Assembly (NCBI RefSeq): GCF_028765165.1
Contig: NZ_JARADB010000002.1
Span: forward strand, 1,485,146-1,549,145
Direction of reading: 5' to 3'
DNA: 64,000 bases
Origin: Paenibacillus sp. MAHUQ-63
Lineage (GTDB): Bacteria > Bacillota > Bacilli > Paenibacillales > NBRC-103111
This document shows positions 44,302 through 52,804 of this stretch, piece by piece (position 1 is the stretch's first letter; each line of letters opens with the position of its first letter). The notes below the pieces were generated by a model. It did no database searches. It worked only from the letters and a program-made list of their open reading frames with translations, and was not told where the DNA came from. The position numbers and the translations under genes were made by a program.

Positions 44302-45267
44302 ATGTCAACCAAACCGCTGTTAGATTCGGGAACGGCCATAGCTGTGAAAACAGCTGCGTTCCCGGGTCTAGGCATTCTGAAAGATATTCGGAAAAATAAA
44401 CTGCTCTATCTCATGCTGGTTCCTATTATTTTGTTTTTTGGATTATTTCATTACGTCCCCATGTATGGCGCATTGATCGCCTTTAAGGATTTCTCCCCGA
44501 GGCTTGGCATTCTAGGTAGCCCATGGGCCGGTTTCGAGCATTTTAAAACATTTTTCGAAGGCATTTATTTCTGGCGTACGTTGAAGAATACGATCCTTAT
44601 CAGCTTGTATGATCTTATCTTTGGATTCCCTGCTCCAATCATCCTGGCGCTGCTGCTCAACGAAGTTAAAAAGACCGTTTTCAAACGATCAATCCAAACC
44701 ATTACCTATATGCCGCATTTCGTATCGCTCGTCGTTGTATGCGGGATGATCAAGGAATTCACCGGAAGCAGCGGTCTGGTCAATGATTTGATAGCCTTTC
44801 TAGGCGGGGAGCGGCTCTCACTGCTGCTGGAAGCCCAGTTTTTCCGTACGATTTATGTCTCCTCCGGTGTTTGGCAGCATATTGGTTGGGGGACCATCAT
44901 CTACTTGGCAGCACTAGCGGGCATTGATACGGAGCAGTATGAGGCTGCGAAAATCGACGGCGCAGGACGCTGGAAGCAAATGTTCCATATCACGCTGCCC
45001 GGCATCATGCCCACGATCGTGATTCTATTGATTCTCGAGATGGGACGCATGTTGAACGTAGGGACGGAGAAAATTATTCTGCTATATAATCCAACCATTT
45101 ATGACACGGCTGATGTTATTAGCTCTTACGTGTATCGAATGGGCCTTCAGGAATTCAATTACAGCTTCAGCTCAGCCGTCGGTTTATTCAATTCGGCCAT
45201 CAACTTTACCCTTGTCATCGGGTCCAACTGGTTAAGCCGTAAGCTGAATGATACCAGTTTATGGTAA
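44302..45267 (+). CDS. Sugar ABC permease, LplB type
   Basis: A 321-residue permease. The EAA loop is YEAAKIDGAGRWK and the end SRKLNDTSLW is the LplB-type ending. AAGGAGTGG precedes the ATG. Six transmembrane helices follow a basic N-terminal tail. It pairs with the gene at 45282. Confidence 0.93.
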   Translation: MSTKPLLDSGTAIAVKTAAFPGLGILKDIRKNKLLYLMLVPIILFFGLFHYVPMYGALIAFKDFSPRLGILGSPWAGFEHFKTFFEGIYFWRTLKNTILISLYDLIFGFPAPIILALLLNEVKKTVFKRSIQTITYMPHFVSLVVVCGMIKEFTGSSGLVNDLIAFLGGERLSLLLEAQFFRTIYVSSGVWQHIGWGTIIYLAALAGIDTEQYEAAKIDGAGRWKQMFHITLPGIMPTIVILLILEMGRMLNVGTEKIILLYNPTIYDTADVISSYVYRMGLQEFNYSFSSAVGLFNSAINFTLVIGSNWLSRKLNDTSLW

Positions 45268-45281
45268 TGGGGGGATGACGA

Positions 45282-46160
45282 ATGTATCGGAAATCTTTGG
45301 GTGAATGGACGTTCGATCTCGGAAACTACGTGTTATTGTCCCTGCTCGCTGTCGCTACGATGTACCCTATCGTGTATGTCTTGTTCGCCTCATTAAGCGA
45401 TCCTACGCTGTATATGCAGCATAGCGGAATTCTTTGGAAGCCGCTGAATTTCAATCTGAAGGCATACAAACTTGTGTTCGATAATGGAACGATCATGCGC
45501 GGCTATGTCAATACGATGATCATTGTCGTTGTGGGCTTATCTCTGAATATACTTCTGACTTCTCTGGGCGCTTATGCGCTGTCCCGTAAATGTCTGGGTT
45601 ACCGCAAGCCGCTTATGCTGTATGTCGTTTTTACGATGTTTTTCAGCGGTGGCATGATCCCGTTTTATTTTACGGTCAAAGGGCTCGGGTTGGCGAATAC
45701 ATTATGGGCATTGATTATTCCACAAGCCATTTCCGCATTCAATCTAATTCTGATGAAAACAGCCTTTGAAGCCATACCGGATAGCCTTGAAGAATCCGCG
45801 AAGATGGACGGGGCGAATGAATTTGTTATTTTGTTCCGGATTATGCTTCCGCTCTGTATGCCTGTTGTTGCCGTTATGCTGCTGTACTACGGAGTGAGCC
45901 ACTGGAACGCTTGGTTTAACGCGCTTATTTTTTTGCAAGACCGATCACTGTACCCGCTTCAGCTTGTGCTTAGAGAGCTTCTGCTGCAGAACGAAGCGAG
46001 CTCTATGGCGAGCGGTTCGAGTTCGGGCGATGTATCGATATTAGGAGAGACGTTGAAGCATGCCACCATCATAATCGCTACAGTACCGATTCTTATCGTC
46101 TATCCCTTCCTGCAGAAATATTTCGTCAAAGGCGCCTTAATTGGTGCGATTAAAGGATAA
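45282..46160 (+). CDS. Sugar ABC permease, LplC type
   Basis: A 292-residue permease with EAA loop EESAKMDGANEF and the usual ending VKGALIGAIKG. GGGGGATG precedes ATG 45282. Six transmembrane helices. The uronyl hydrolase gene starts 19 bases after the stop, so the importer and the intracellular enzymes share a transcript. Confidence 0.93.
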   Translation: MYRKSLGEWTFDLGNYVLLSLLAVATMYPIVYVLFASLSDPTLYMQHSGILWKPLNFNLKAYKLVFDNGTIMRGYVNTMIIVVVGLSLNILLTSLGAYALSRKCLGYRKPLMLYVVFTMFFSGGMIPFYFTVKGLGLANTLWALIIPQAISAFNLILMKTAFEAIPDSLEESAKMDGANEFVILFRIMLPLCMPVVAVMLLYYGVSHWNAWFNALIFLQDRSLYPLQLVLRELLLQNEASSMASGSSSGDVSILGETLKHATIIIATVPILIVYPFLQKYFVKGALIGAIKG

Positions 46161-46179
46161 TGAAGGAGAGTACATTGAC

Positions 46180-47304
46180 ATGGAAAAGCATACTGTGATT
46201 GAACCCGCCGCTCTCGAGCTATGGTGGAAAGGCGTACAGAACAAGGCAGATCGGATGCTGAGCCAAGCTAGAGAGCTCGCGCCGCATGTGGCCAAATCAG
46301 GAGCTTATGACGGATTGAAGCTGGATCAATGGATCTCCGGATTCTGGCCGGGAATGCTGTGGATTCTTTACGATTTAACAGGCGAAGAACGCTTTAAGGA
46401 TGCAGCTTGGGATTGGGATGTGCGCATGGAACGTCATCTGCTGGAAGACAATCATTTCCATCATGATGTCGGGTTTCAGCATTTGCCGACTTCAGTCCTC
46501 AAATATAAATTGACCGGAGATTTGGATGGAAGACGCCGGGGGCTGGCGGCAGCCAACTTCCTGGCGGGCCGTTTTAATCTGGCCGGGCAATTCCTGCGGG
46601 CTTGGAACCGAGATTTGCACGGATGGGCGATCATCGATTGCATGATGAATTTGTCCATCTTGTTCTGGGCTTCGGAGGAGCTTGGAGATCCGCGGTTTGC
46701 GCAAATTGCTTGTGCGCATGCCGACATGGCCCTCAAACATATGATCCGTGGGGATGGATCGACTTGTCATGTAGCTGTGTTTGATCCGGTAACGGGTGAA
46801 TTGCTGGAGTACAAGGGTTGGCAAGGCTATGCGCCGGACTCCTGCTGGTCCAGAGGGAATGCTTGGGCGCTGTATGGCATGACGAACACGTACCGCTTTA
46901 CCAAGCAGGATAAGTATCTGCATGCAGCGCAGCAAGTCGCTCATCATTTCATTAGCTCGCTGCCGGCAGAGATGGTACCCCCTTGGGATTTCCGGGTTCC
47001 GGATGCGGACGAGGCGCCACGGGATACTTCCGCTGCGAGCATTGCAGCGTCAGGATTGCTCGAGCTTGCTGATGTCGTACGAGCGGAAGACGCGAGCAAG
47101 TACCGTTCGGCTGCGGAACGTATCTTACTCTCCTTATCGGAGAGATATGCCGCTTTCAATGAACCGCTGCATGAAGGCATTCTCCACGGAGGAACGGGGC
47201 ATAAGCCGGCCGAGGCCAATGTGAATGTATCTTTGATCTACGGCGACTACTACTATGTGGAGGCTCTTGCTAAATTACAGGGCTGGAAGCATCGTGTATT
47301 CTAA
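46180..47304 (+). CDS. Unsaturated glucuronyl/uronyl hydrolase, GH88 type
   Basis: A 374-residue (alpha/alpha)6-barrel enzyme that removes the 4,5-unsaturated uronic acid left at the non-reducing end by polysaccharide lyases. Candidate catalytic residues are Asp96 in HHDVGFQ and Asp153 in WAIIDCMMN, matching Asp88 and Asp149 of the Bacillus GL1 enzyme in context. SWSRGNAWALYGM-like sequence (here CWSRGNAWALYGM) is a GH88 hallmark. No signal peptide, so cytosolic. The open frame starts at 46141; ATG 46180 with AAGGAGAG before it is preferred. Its presence strongly supports a lyase-based pathway. Confidence 0.92.
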   Translation: MEKHTVIEPAALELWWKGVQNKADRMLSQARELAPHVAKSGAYDGLKLDQWISGFWPGMLWILYDLTGEERFKDAAWDWDVRMERHLLEDNHFHHDVGFQHLPTSVLKYKLTGDLDGRRRGLAAANFLAGRFNLAGQFLRAWNRDLHGWAIIDCMMNLSILFWASEELGDPRFAQIACAHADMALKHMIRGDGSTCHVAVFDPVTGELLEYKGWQGYAPDSCWSRGNAWALYGMTNTYRFTKQDKYLHAAQQVAHHFISSLPAEMVPPWDFRVPDADEAPRDTSAASIAASGLLELADVVRAEDASKYRSAAERILLSLSERYAAFNEPLHEGILHGGTGHKPAEANVNVSLIYGDYYYVEALAKLQGWKHRVF

Positions 47305-47333
47305 GCGACACGTCTAAGGGAGGTCCATGTTAC

Positions 47334-49136
47334 ATGATAGATAATACTCGAGAAGTTACCGAGCCGAACGTGCCAGGAGAGTTCTCGCAAGCAGGCGTGT
47401 TTGATGAGAAGGATGTGCACCCGCCGAAACTGAAACACATAGAGGTCGGCACGGCCGCAGAATTGCAGCAAGCACTGGATGAAGCGACCGCAGGAACGGT
47501 CATTGCGCTGAATGATGGCTTATATGAACAAAGCGGCCCCTTCGTTGTTAAGGATAAGCAGGGTTCAGCCCTTCTGCCGATACGGATTGAAGCCGTTCAC
47601 TTGGGAAAAGCCATCATCACAGGCGACAGCTATTTACACATTGAGCATTCAAGCTATATCGAAGTAGTCGGACTTACCTTCCATAATGGGATTGGCTCAT
47701 CCTCCAGCGAACAGTCTCTTATCGACCGGGGACTGTCCCACCGTATCCTGAAAGGCGTCCATCCAGGTATCCAATTGCAAAGCTCCAGTAAGGTTTCCAT
47801 TCTGCGCAACACGTTCGCCTTGGATGAGACCGGCCAGCCTTATCGCTTCCTCGTCAATAAGGTTCCCGTATGGGGGCTGTACGGCATTGAGAACAGCTGC
47901 CGTTATGGCAGCAGTTACGATCCGAATGGGGCCGTATACAATGGTCCGACTCCGTATGACGATACCGATCTGATCACCGACAATGGAACGCACCGCCATT
48001 TCATCAGGGTGGAGGGCGTGAGCAGCTATAACCGGATTGCCTACAATGAAATTGGCCCCAAGAGAGCGTTCGGCGCTGTTCTCATCTATGATGGGGAAGG
48101 GCATTCCGGGCAAACGATCTCGCAGCATGACGTCATTGAATATAATTATTTTCACGATATCGGACCGCGTGTTACGAACGGATTGGAGGCCATCCGGCTT
48201 GGCTTATCCAGCCTCTCATTAGCGCCTGGGTATGCGACGATCCAGTTTAATTTGTTCGACGGCTTTGATGGCGAAGATGAAATTGTGTCGGTGAAGAGCA
48301 GCGATAATATAATCCGCTATAATACGATTCGTAATTCGTACGGGGGGTTCGTAGCCCGACACGGTCATCGCAACAGCTTCTATGGTAACTTCTTCTTCGG
48401 CGACGGGAAAAAGCCGGGGATGAGCGGTTTCCGCATTTATGGGAACGACCACAAGATTTATAACAATTATATGGAAGGCCTGACAGATCGGGTGATAAGG
48501 CTTGACGGCGGATCCCATGATGCTGGACCTGATGGCGATATGAATCCAACGGTCAAGTGGATGCGTGAAGGGATGGAAACGTCTGCGGTTCTTGCGGATC
48601 TTCCGGCTATGCAGCGAACGGAGCTGCTGCGCGGGCATTGGCGGCCATATAACATACAAATATTCAATAATACGCTAGTGAACATCAGTGATACCAATAG
48701 CATCGTTCTGGGCGGCAAAACGTATCAACCCGTGGGCACGAAGATCTATAATAACCTGATACTCAGTCATTCAGGAACGATGGTGTTTGAAACAACCGCT
48801 GTACAGCAAGCTGCGGCAAACGAGCGGCCGATCTATATGGGAAATATGGTAGACGGTCATGCCGATATTTCCAATAATGCCGCTGTCGCGCGTACAATTC
48901 GGAAGGAAGATATCCGATTCGTCCGCTGCAAGGACGGCTTGATCCGATTGTCTGCACAAAGTCCAGCCATTGATGCTGCCGTTAGCCCGCTTCTGCCTTC
49001 GGATGACATGGATGGGCAATTTCGCTACATTCCGGATATTGGAGCCGATGAGTATGGTCCCGGTAAAGTTCCGGTCATCAAACCGCTCACAGTCGATGAT
49101 GTAGGACCTCGGGTCGCCATATCAATAAGATTTTAG
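47334..49136 (+). CDS. Family-6 polysaccharide lyase without signal peptide
   Basis: A 600-residue PL6 beta-helix protein, paralogous to 40584 over the lyase domain but lacking both the signal peptide and the F5/8C domain. The catalytic region EDEIVSVKSS/VARHGH gives Lys321 and Arg342, 21 residues apart, with Glu316 as a calcium ligand. Shared motifs with the paralogue include TNGLEAIRLGLS, NTIRNS and GFRIYGNDHKIYNNY. No secretion signal is visible, so it may cleave imported oligomers in the cytosol to disaccharides for the GH88 enzyme. GGGAGG precedes ATG 47334. It is last in the operon; terminator at 49171. Confidence 0.88.
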   Translation: MIDNTREVTEPNVPGEFSQAGVFDEKDVHPPKLKHIEVGTAAELQQALDEATAGTVIALNDGLYEQSGPFVVKDKQGSALLPIRIEAVHLGKAIITGDSYLHIEHSSYIEVVGLTFHNGIGSSSSEQSLIDRGLSHRILKGVHPGIQLQSSSKVSILRNTFALDETGQPYRFLVNKVPVWGLYGIENSCRYGSSYDPNGAVYNGPTPYDDTDLITDNGTHRHFIRVEGVSSYNRIAYNEIGPKRAFGAVLIYDGEGHSGQTISQHDVIEYNYFHDIGPRVTNGLEAIRLGLSSLSLAPGYATIQFNLFDGFDGEDEIVSVKSSDNIIRYNTIRNSYGGFVARHGHRNSFYGNFFFGDGKKPGMSGFRIYGNDHKIYNNYMEGLTDRVIRLDGGSHDAGPDGDMNPTVKWMREGMETSAVLADLPAMQRTELLRGHWRPYNIQIFNNTLVNISDTNSIVLGGKTYQPVGTKIYNNLILSHSGTMVFETTAVQQAAANERPIYMGNMVDGHADISNNAAVARTIRKEDIRFVRCKDGLIRLSAQSPAIDAAVSPLLPSDDMDGQFRYIPDIGADEYGPGKVPVIKPLTVDDVGPRVAISIRF

Positions 49137-49170
49137 AATAAATTTTTGGGAATCGTGAGTTCAAACCTGG

Positions 49171-49200
49171 AGCAGATGCCGTGGTATCTGCTCTTTTTTC
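49171..49200 (+). terminator. Terminator of the importer/GH88/PL6 operon
   Basis: GAGCAGATGCC and GGTATCTGCTC pair around two bases (one G-T pair), followed by six T bases. Confidence 0.8.
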
Positions 49201-49268
49201 CATTAAGTGGGGAACCCCGAAGATGTGTTATTATTTATCATATATCCTTATTTGATGGAGGTTTGGCA

Positions 49269-50105
49269 ATGTCTGAAAACAACCGGCTTAAGGTCTTGGG
49301 GGACTATCTGAAGTCCCGGAGAGATCGACTTCAGCCTGAACAAGCAGGAATTCAGAGTTCGTTCGGACGGAGGAGAACGCCAGGTCTTCGGAGGGAAGAG
49401 GTCGCGATACTAGCGGGCGTTAGCGCAACTTATTATACATGGCTGGAGCAAGGGCGAGAGGTGACGGCTTCCAGGGAAGTGATTGAAAGCATTGGAAGGG
49501 CACTGCAGTTGTCACCGGATGAACGGCTGCATTTGCTTCGCTTGTGGAGTCCCGAGAACTCAACTGTACCTCGGAGGCAGGAGAGTGTAAAGCCAGAATG
49601 GCAATCGATTATCGACCAATTGGCTTACCCGGCTTTTGTAGCTAATGATCGAACGGAAGTACTCGCTTGGAACAGGGCAGCATGCGAAATTATCGCCGAT
49701 TTTCCAAGGCTGTCTGACCAAGAAAGAGTCCTTATGAGGATATTTTTCATGGACCCGTATTTCCGTAAGCATATGATGAATTGGGAAGAGTTTGCACGAT
49801 ATTCCGTGGCGGTCTTTCGTTCTTATTTGGAACGTCATAACGATGATCCTTGGTTTAAAGAAACGGCCGAACACTTGGCAGCGAAGTGCTCTGAATTCGA
49901 CTCCCTATGGCGACTGCACGACATTCAGCTGAAAAAAGAAAGCCACTTCATCCTGAACCATCCCCAGGCCGGTGAGCTGGCTTTCGTAATCAACTCCTTT
50001 GTCAGTATGAATGCCGATTCAGACCTTCATTTCTGCATTTACACCCCAATAGCGGGTACACCTACGGAGCAGAGATTAAAGAAATTTCTTGAGGCTGCCT
50101 TCTAA
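49269..50105 (+). CDS. XRE-family regulator with MmyB-like ligand-binding domain
   Basis: A 278-residue regulator. An N-terminal helix-turn-helix at about 30-85 contains TPGLRREEVAILAGVSATYYTWLEQGR-like sequence (in the protein: RRTPGLRREEVAILAGVS), followed by the MmyB-like sensor domain (PAFVANDRTEVLAWNRAACEI). Such regulators usually sit beside an oxidoreductase gene they control. Here the MDR gene follows in the same direction. The open frame begins at 49146, but ATG 49269 with GGAGG before it is preferred. Confidence 0.9.
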   Translation: MSENNRLKVLGDYLKSRRDRLQPEQAGIQSSFGRRRTPGLRREEVAILAGVSATYYTWLEQGREVTASREVIESIGRALQLSPDERLHLLRLWSPENSTVPRRQESVKPEWQSIIDQLAYPAFVANDRTEVLAWNRAACEIIADFPRLSDQERVLMRIFFMDPYFRKHMMNWEEFARYSVAVFRSYLERHNDDPWFKETAEHLAAKCSEFDSLWRLHDIQLKKESHFILNHPQAGELAFVINSFVSMNADSDLHFCIYTPIAGTPTEQRLKKFLEAAF

Positions 50106-50130
50106 TATCGCCTCGCCGCAGCCTAGTAAT

Positions 50131-50162
50131 GTGATTACCAGTATAAACATACTGTGGTTACC
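50131..50162. promoter_or_regulatory. Imperfect direct repeat, possible operator
   Basis: GTGATTACC (50131-50139) and GTGGTTACC (50154-50162) are 23 bases apart, about two helical turns. CAGTAT/ATACTG lie between them as an inverted repeat. The second copy overlaps the -35 region of a possible promoter whose -10 is TATACT (50178-50183). It could be the binding site of the adjacent XRE regulator. Confidence 0.35.
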
Positions 50163-50213
50163 TCTTTTAGGGTTGACTATACTTAAGTCGTAGTCAGCTT
50201 GAAGGAGGTTAAT

Positions 50214-51212
50214 ATGATGAAAGCAATTGTGATCGATCGGCCTTGCGAGGCTGCAGACCTTGAAGTGAGGGAGCTTCCGGATCTCCAACCGACACCGGGC
50301 CTGCTTACCATAGACGTTGCCTATGTGGGAGTAGGATATGTGGATGTGCTGCTTCGGCGAGGGGAGTTCGGATCTCTCATCCCGATGCCGGTTGTACCGG
50401 GCCTAGAGGTATCAGGGTATATTAGGGCTATAGGCGAAGGCGTGAAAGGCTTCTACGTCGGACAGCCGGTGGCTGCGATGACGCTAATGGATTTTGGGGG
50501 ATATGCATCTGTAGCCCAGGTAAGGCCGGAGTTGACCATCCCTCTGGATCAGCTGGGAGGGGAGCTTGACATGTCTTCTGCAGCTGCGGCCATCGTTAAT
50601 CTGACCACAGCGTATATGACGATCAGTAAGGTAGCCAGATTGCAACAAGGGGAAAACGTGCTCGTTCACGCGGCAGCAGGAGGGCTTGGCAGTTTCTTAG
50701 GACAAATGGCGAAACATTTTGGGGCTGGTAAGGTGCTTGGCACAGTCGGAAGTATTGAAAAAACAAAGCTAGCCGCTTCCCTTGGTTACGATGAGTTGTT
50801 TCTCCGTTCCGATTTCATCGAGCCAATCGGGAAGTTGATCGGTCCGCACGAGATCGATATCGTACTTGATCCGGTAGGAGGCGACATGCGTACCCTCAGC
50901 CAGGACCTGCTTCGTCCTATGGGACAAATGGTGATGTTAGGAAACGCCAGCGGTGAGGAAGATGCCCCGCAATCTTCCAACGATATTTGGTTATCGAACA
51001 AATCTATAAAAGGATTCAGTATCGGGGGCTATAGCCAATATGCACCTGCGGAGGTCGGTAGGGCGGCGAAAGAGGCGCTGCGTCTGCTGGCAAACGGGGA
51101 TATCAGAGCGGAAGTGTTCGGTATCTTTCCATTAGAGAAGGCATCCGAGGCGCACGAGCTTCTCGAGGAAAAGAATACTGTGGGCAAACTTGTGCTGAAA
51201 GTAGGAGGCTAA
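50214..51212 (+). CDS. MDR-family NADPH-dependent oxidoreductase (quinone oxidoreductase-like)
   Basis: A 332-residue zinc-independent medium-chain dehydrogenase. GroES-like N-domain about 1-125, then a nucleotide-binding Rossmann domain with the AAGGLGS loop at 154-160. The catalytic zinc ligands of alcohol dehydrogenases are absent, as in quinone oxidoreductases. ATG 50214 follows GAAGGAGG. It may reduce quinones or enals during stress, probably under control of the upstream XRE regulator. Confidence 0.88.
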   Translation: MMKAIVIDRPCEAADLEVRELPDLQPTPGLLTIDVAYVGVGYVDVLLRRGEFGSLIPMPVVPGLEVSGYIRAIGEGVKGFYVGQPVAAMTLMDFGGYASVAQVRPELTIPLDQLGGELDMSSAAAAIVNLTTAYMTISKVARLQQGENVLVHAAAGGLGSFLGQMAKHFGAGKVLGTVGSIEKTKLAASLGYDELFLRSDFIEPIGKLIGPHEIDIVLDPVGGDMRTLSQDLLRPMGQMVMLGNASGEEDAPQSSNDIWLSNKSIKGFSIGGYSQYAPAEVGRAAKEALRLLANGDIRAEVFGIFPLEKASEAHELLEEKNTVGKLVLKVGG

Positions 51213-51290
51213 CAGGGATATTTGTTAATTTTTTAGCCAGTGTTCAATATTTGCTATGGTGGGATACCTTTTAAATAATAGTGAAATCAT

Positions 51291-51312
51291 GCACCATCAC
51301 ACATGATGGTGC
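51291..51312. repeat. Perfect inverted repeat upstream of the small lipoprotein gene
   Basis: GCACCATCA and TGATGGTGC, 9 bp each, are separated by four bases. There is no T-run, so this may be an operator or a weak terminator of the oxidoreductase gene. Confidence 0.45.
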
Positions 51313-51342
51313 TATGTTATTTGAATGGAGGAAACAGCTTTG

Positions 51343-51681
51343 ATGAAAAGTTTATTTATGATTTTGTTCTCTATCGCCGTTTTAACAGGTTGCTCCCCAA
51401 ACACAGAGGCTGAATCATCCAGTATCTATCCGAGTGCAATTGCTTGGAATAACGTGCTTTATGGACTGTCCTCAGAAGAGATCGCCATCCATGACATTGG
51501 TAAAGAGATCGGTAAGATTGAACGAAGGATTGCTCCAATGCCGAAGAAGAGCGGAGATTCAAATGACAAACCAGTTGGAAGCTTATTTTTTGAAGTAAAG
51601 GGAACAGATGTTCAAGAGGTAGTAGCCGTTAAAGTAAATGATAAGTATTTCAAAGCGTCAAAACTGGGACCACTCAAATAG
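51343..51681 (+). CDS. Small hypothetical lipoprotein
   Basis: A 112-residue protein with a lipoprotein signal peptide (MKSLFMILFS..LTGC, Cys about 17). The rest is hydrophilic, with SAIAWNNVLYGLS and IGKIERRIAPMPKKSGDSN and a predicted beta-rich end. I do not recognise the family. ATG 51343 is used because GGAGG (51327-51331) lies before it; the alternative start at 51325 would overlap that site. Confidence 0.7.
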   Translation: MKSLFMILFSIAVLTGCSPNTEAESSSIYPSAIAWNNVLYGLSSEEIAIHDIGKEIGKIERRIAPMPKKSGDSNDKPVGSLFFEVKGTDVQEVVAVKVNDKYFKASKLGPLK

Positions 51682-51712
51682 GTTGAAGTTTCACGGACAG
51701 ATTAGTTCCAAT

Positions 51713-52753
51713 ATGTGGTATATTTTTAGTGGGGACAAGAGAATAACTCATGAGGAGAGATCGATCATAACAAGGAGAACGAATGAGATTGTTGTTGGAA
51801 TAGACGGTGGCGGCACTCATACGCGTGTAATGGCTGTAGATCTCGCTGGACATGTATTATCGTACATAGAGAATGGGGCTTCTTCTATACATAAGGATTT
51901 GGAAGCGAGGGAGAATGTTCAACGTGCAATTAAAGACGCACTACATGAGGCGGGGAGAACTGTCAGTCACGTGCAGGCGTTGACCGCGGGTATTGCTGGT
52001 TTAGATTCCAAAGCTGATCTTGAATGGGTACTGCCTTTAACCGCAATAGAGGGATTAGATTGCCTGAAGCAACACGTCAACGATGCAGTAGTAGCACACA
52101 GTGGTGCGCTTCTTACAGATCCGGGAATCATTGTGATAGCAGGAACAGGGTCCATTATTTATGCGGCAAATGAGGAAAGGGAACAGATCAGGAATTATGA
52201 TCTGCATCATTATGCAGCCAGCGCTGCTAGATTTCTCGCTTATGACGCCACATTCGAGATTCTTTCGGGCAACATCGACGATAGCGATCATGAATTGGTC
52301 AGTGACATCCTACAATTTTGGGATCTGTCCACGGTCAAAGAGTTATCACAACTTGCTAAACAAGGCTTTATTGCGGATCAAAGAGAACGAAATAGAAAGT
52401 TTGCTCAAATTGCACCTCTCATCACCGAGGCGGCCATGCATAATAGTAAATTGGCTGCACGAATATGCGACCGTGCCATCCATCAGATCATGTCAGGCGT
52501 AGAAATGCTCGCATCATATTTCTCCAATGAAGAAGTCAACGTTTCTTTAGTAGGTAGTGTTGTTAACAGTGCCTATATCCAAACTAGGCTCGAATCCAAA
52601 ATGAGTAATGGTAATAATAAGAAGTATAGACTTATTAAACCTGCATTCTCTCCAGTAGCGGGCGCAGTGTTGTTAGCGTTGAAGCAATTTAACATACCTA
52701 TAGAACAAAAGCTTTTACATAATCTCAGTCAGCATCCTCGCTCTCTAGGTTAA
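51713..52753 (+). CDS. BadF/BadG/BcrA/BcrD-type ATPase (N-acetylglucosamine kinase-like), divergent
   Basis: About 346 residues of the ASKHA ATPase fold. Phosphate-binding loop 1 is VGIDGGGTHTRV (about 28-38), and loop 2 is VIAGTGSIIY. The C-terminus has SLVGSVVNSAYI and SPVAGAVLLALKQF as in GlcNAc kinase-like proteins. The usual GDEGSG segment after loop 2 is absent and replaced by DLHHYAASAARFLAYD, so kinase activity is uncertain. The start is unclear: the best ribosome site (AAGGAG, 51772-51777) precedes an ATG at 51783 in another frame. ATG 51713 and ATG 51638 are in frame but lack ribosome sites. Confidence 0.65.
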   Translation: MWYIFSGDKRITHEERSIITRRTNEIVVGIDGGGTHTRVMAVDLAGHVLSYIENGASSIHKDLEARENVQRAIKDALHEAGRTVSHVQALTAGIAGLDSKADLEWVLPLTAIEGLDCLKQHVNDAVVAHSGALLTDPGIIVIAGTGSIIYAANEEREQIRNYDLHHYAASAARFLAYDATFEILSGNIDDSDHELVSDILQFWDLSTVKELSQLAKQGFIADQRERNRKFAQIAPLITEAAMHNSKLAARICDRAIHQIMSGVEMLASYFSNEEVNVSLVGSVVNSAYIQTRLESKMSNGNNKKYRLIKPAFSPVAGAVLLALKQFNIPIEQKLLHNLSQHPRSLG

Positions 52754-52804
52754 TGAATGAGGTTTCTGATTAGCAGAAGAAAATTAATGGGGGAGAGAAG
52801 TAAA

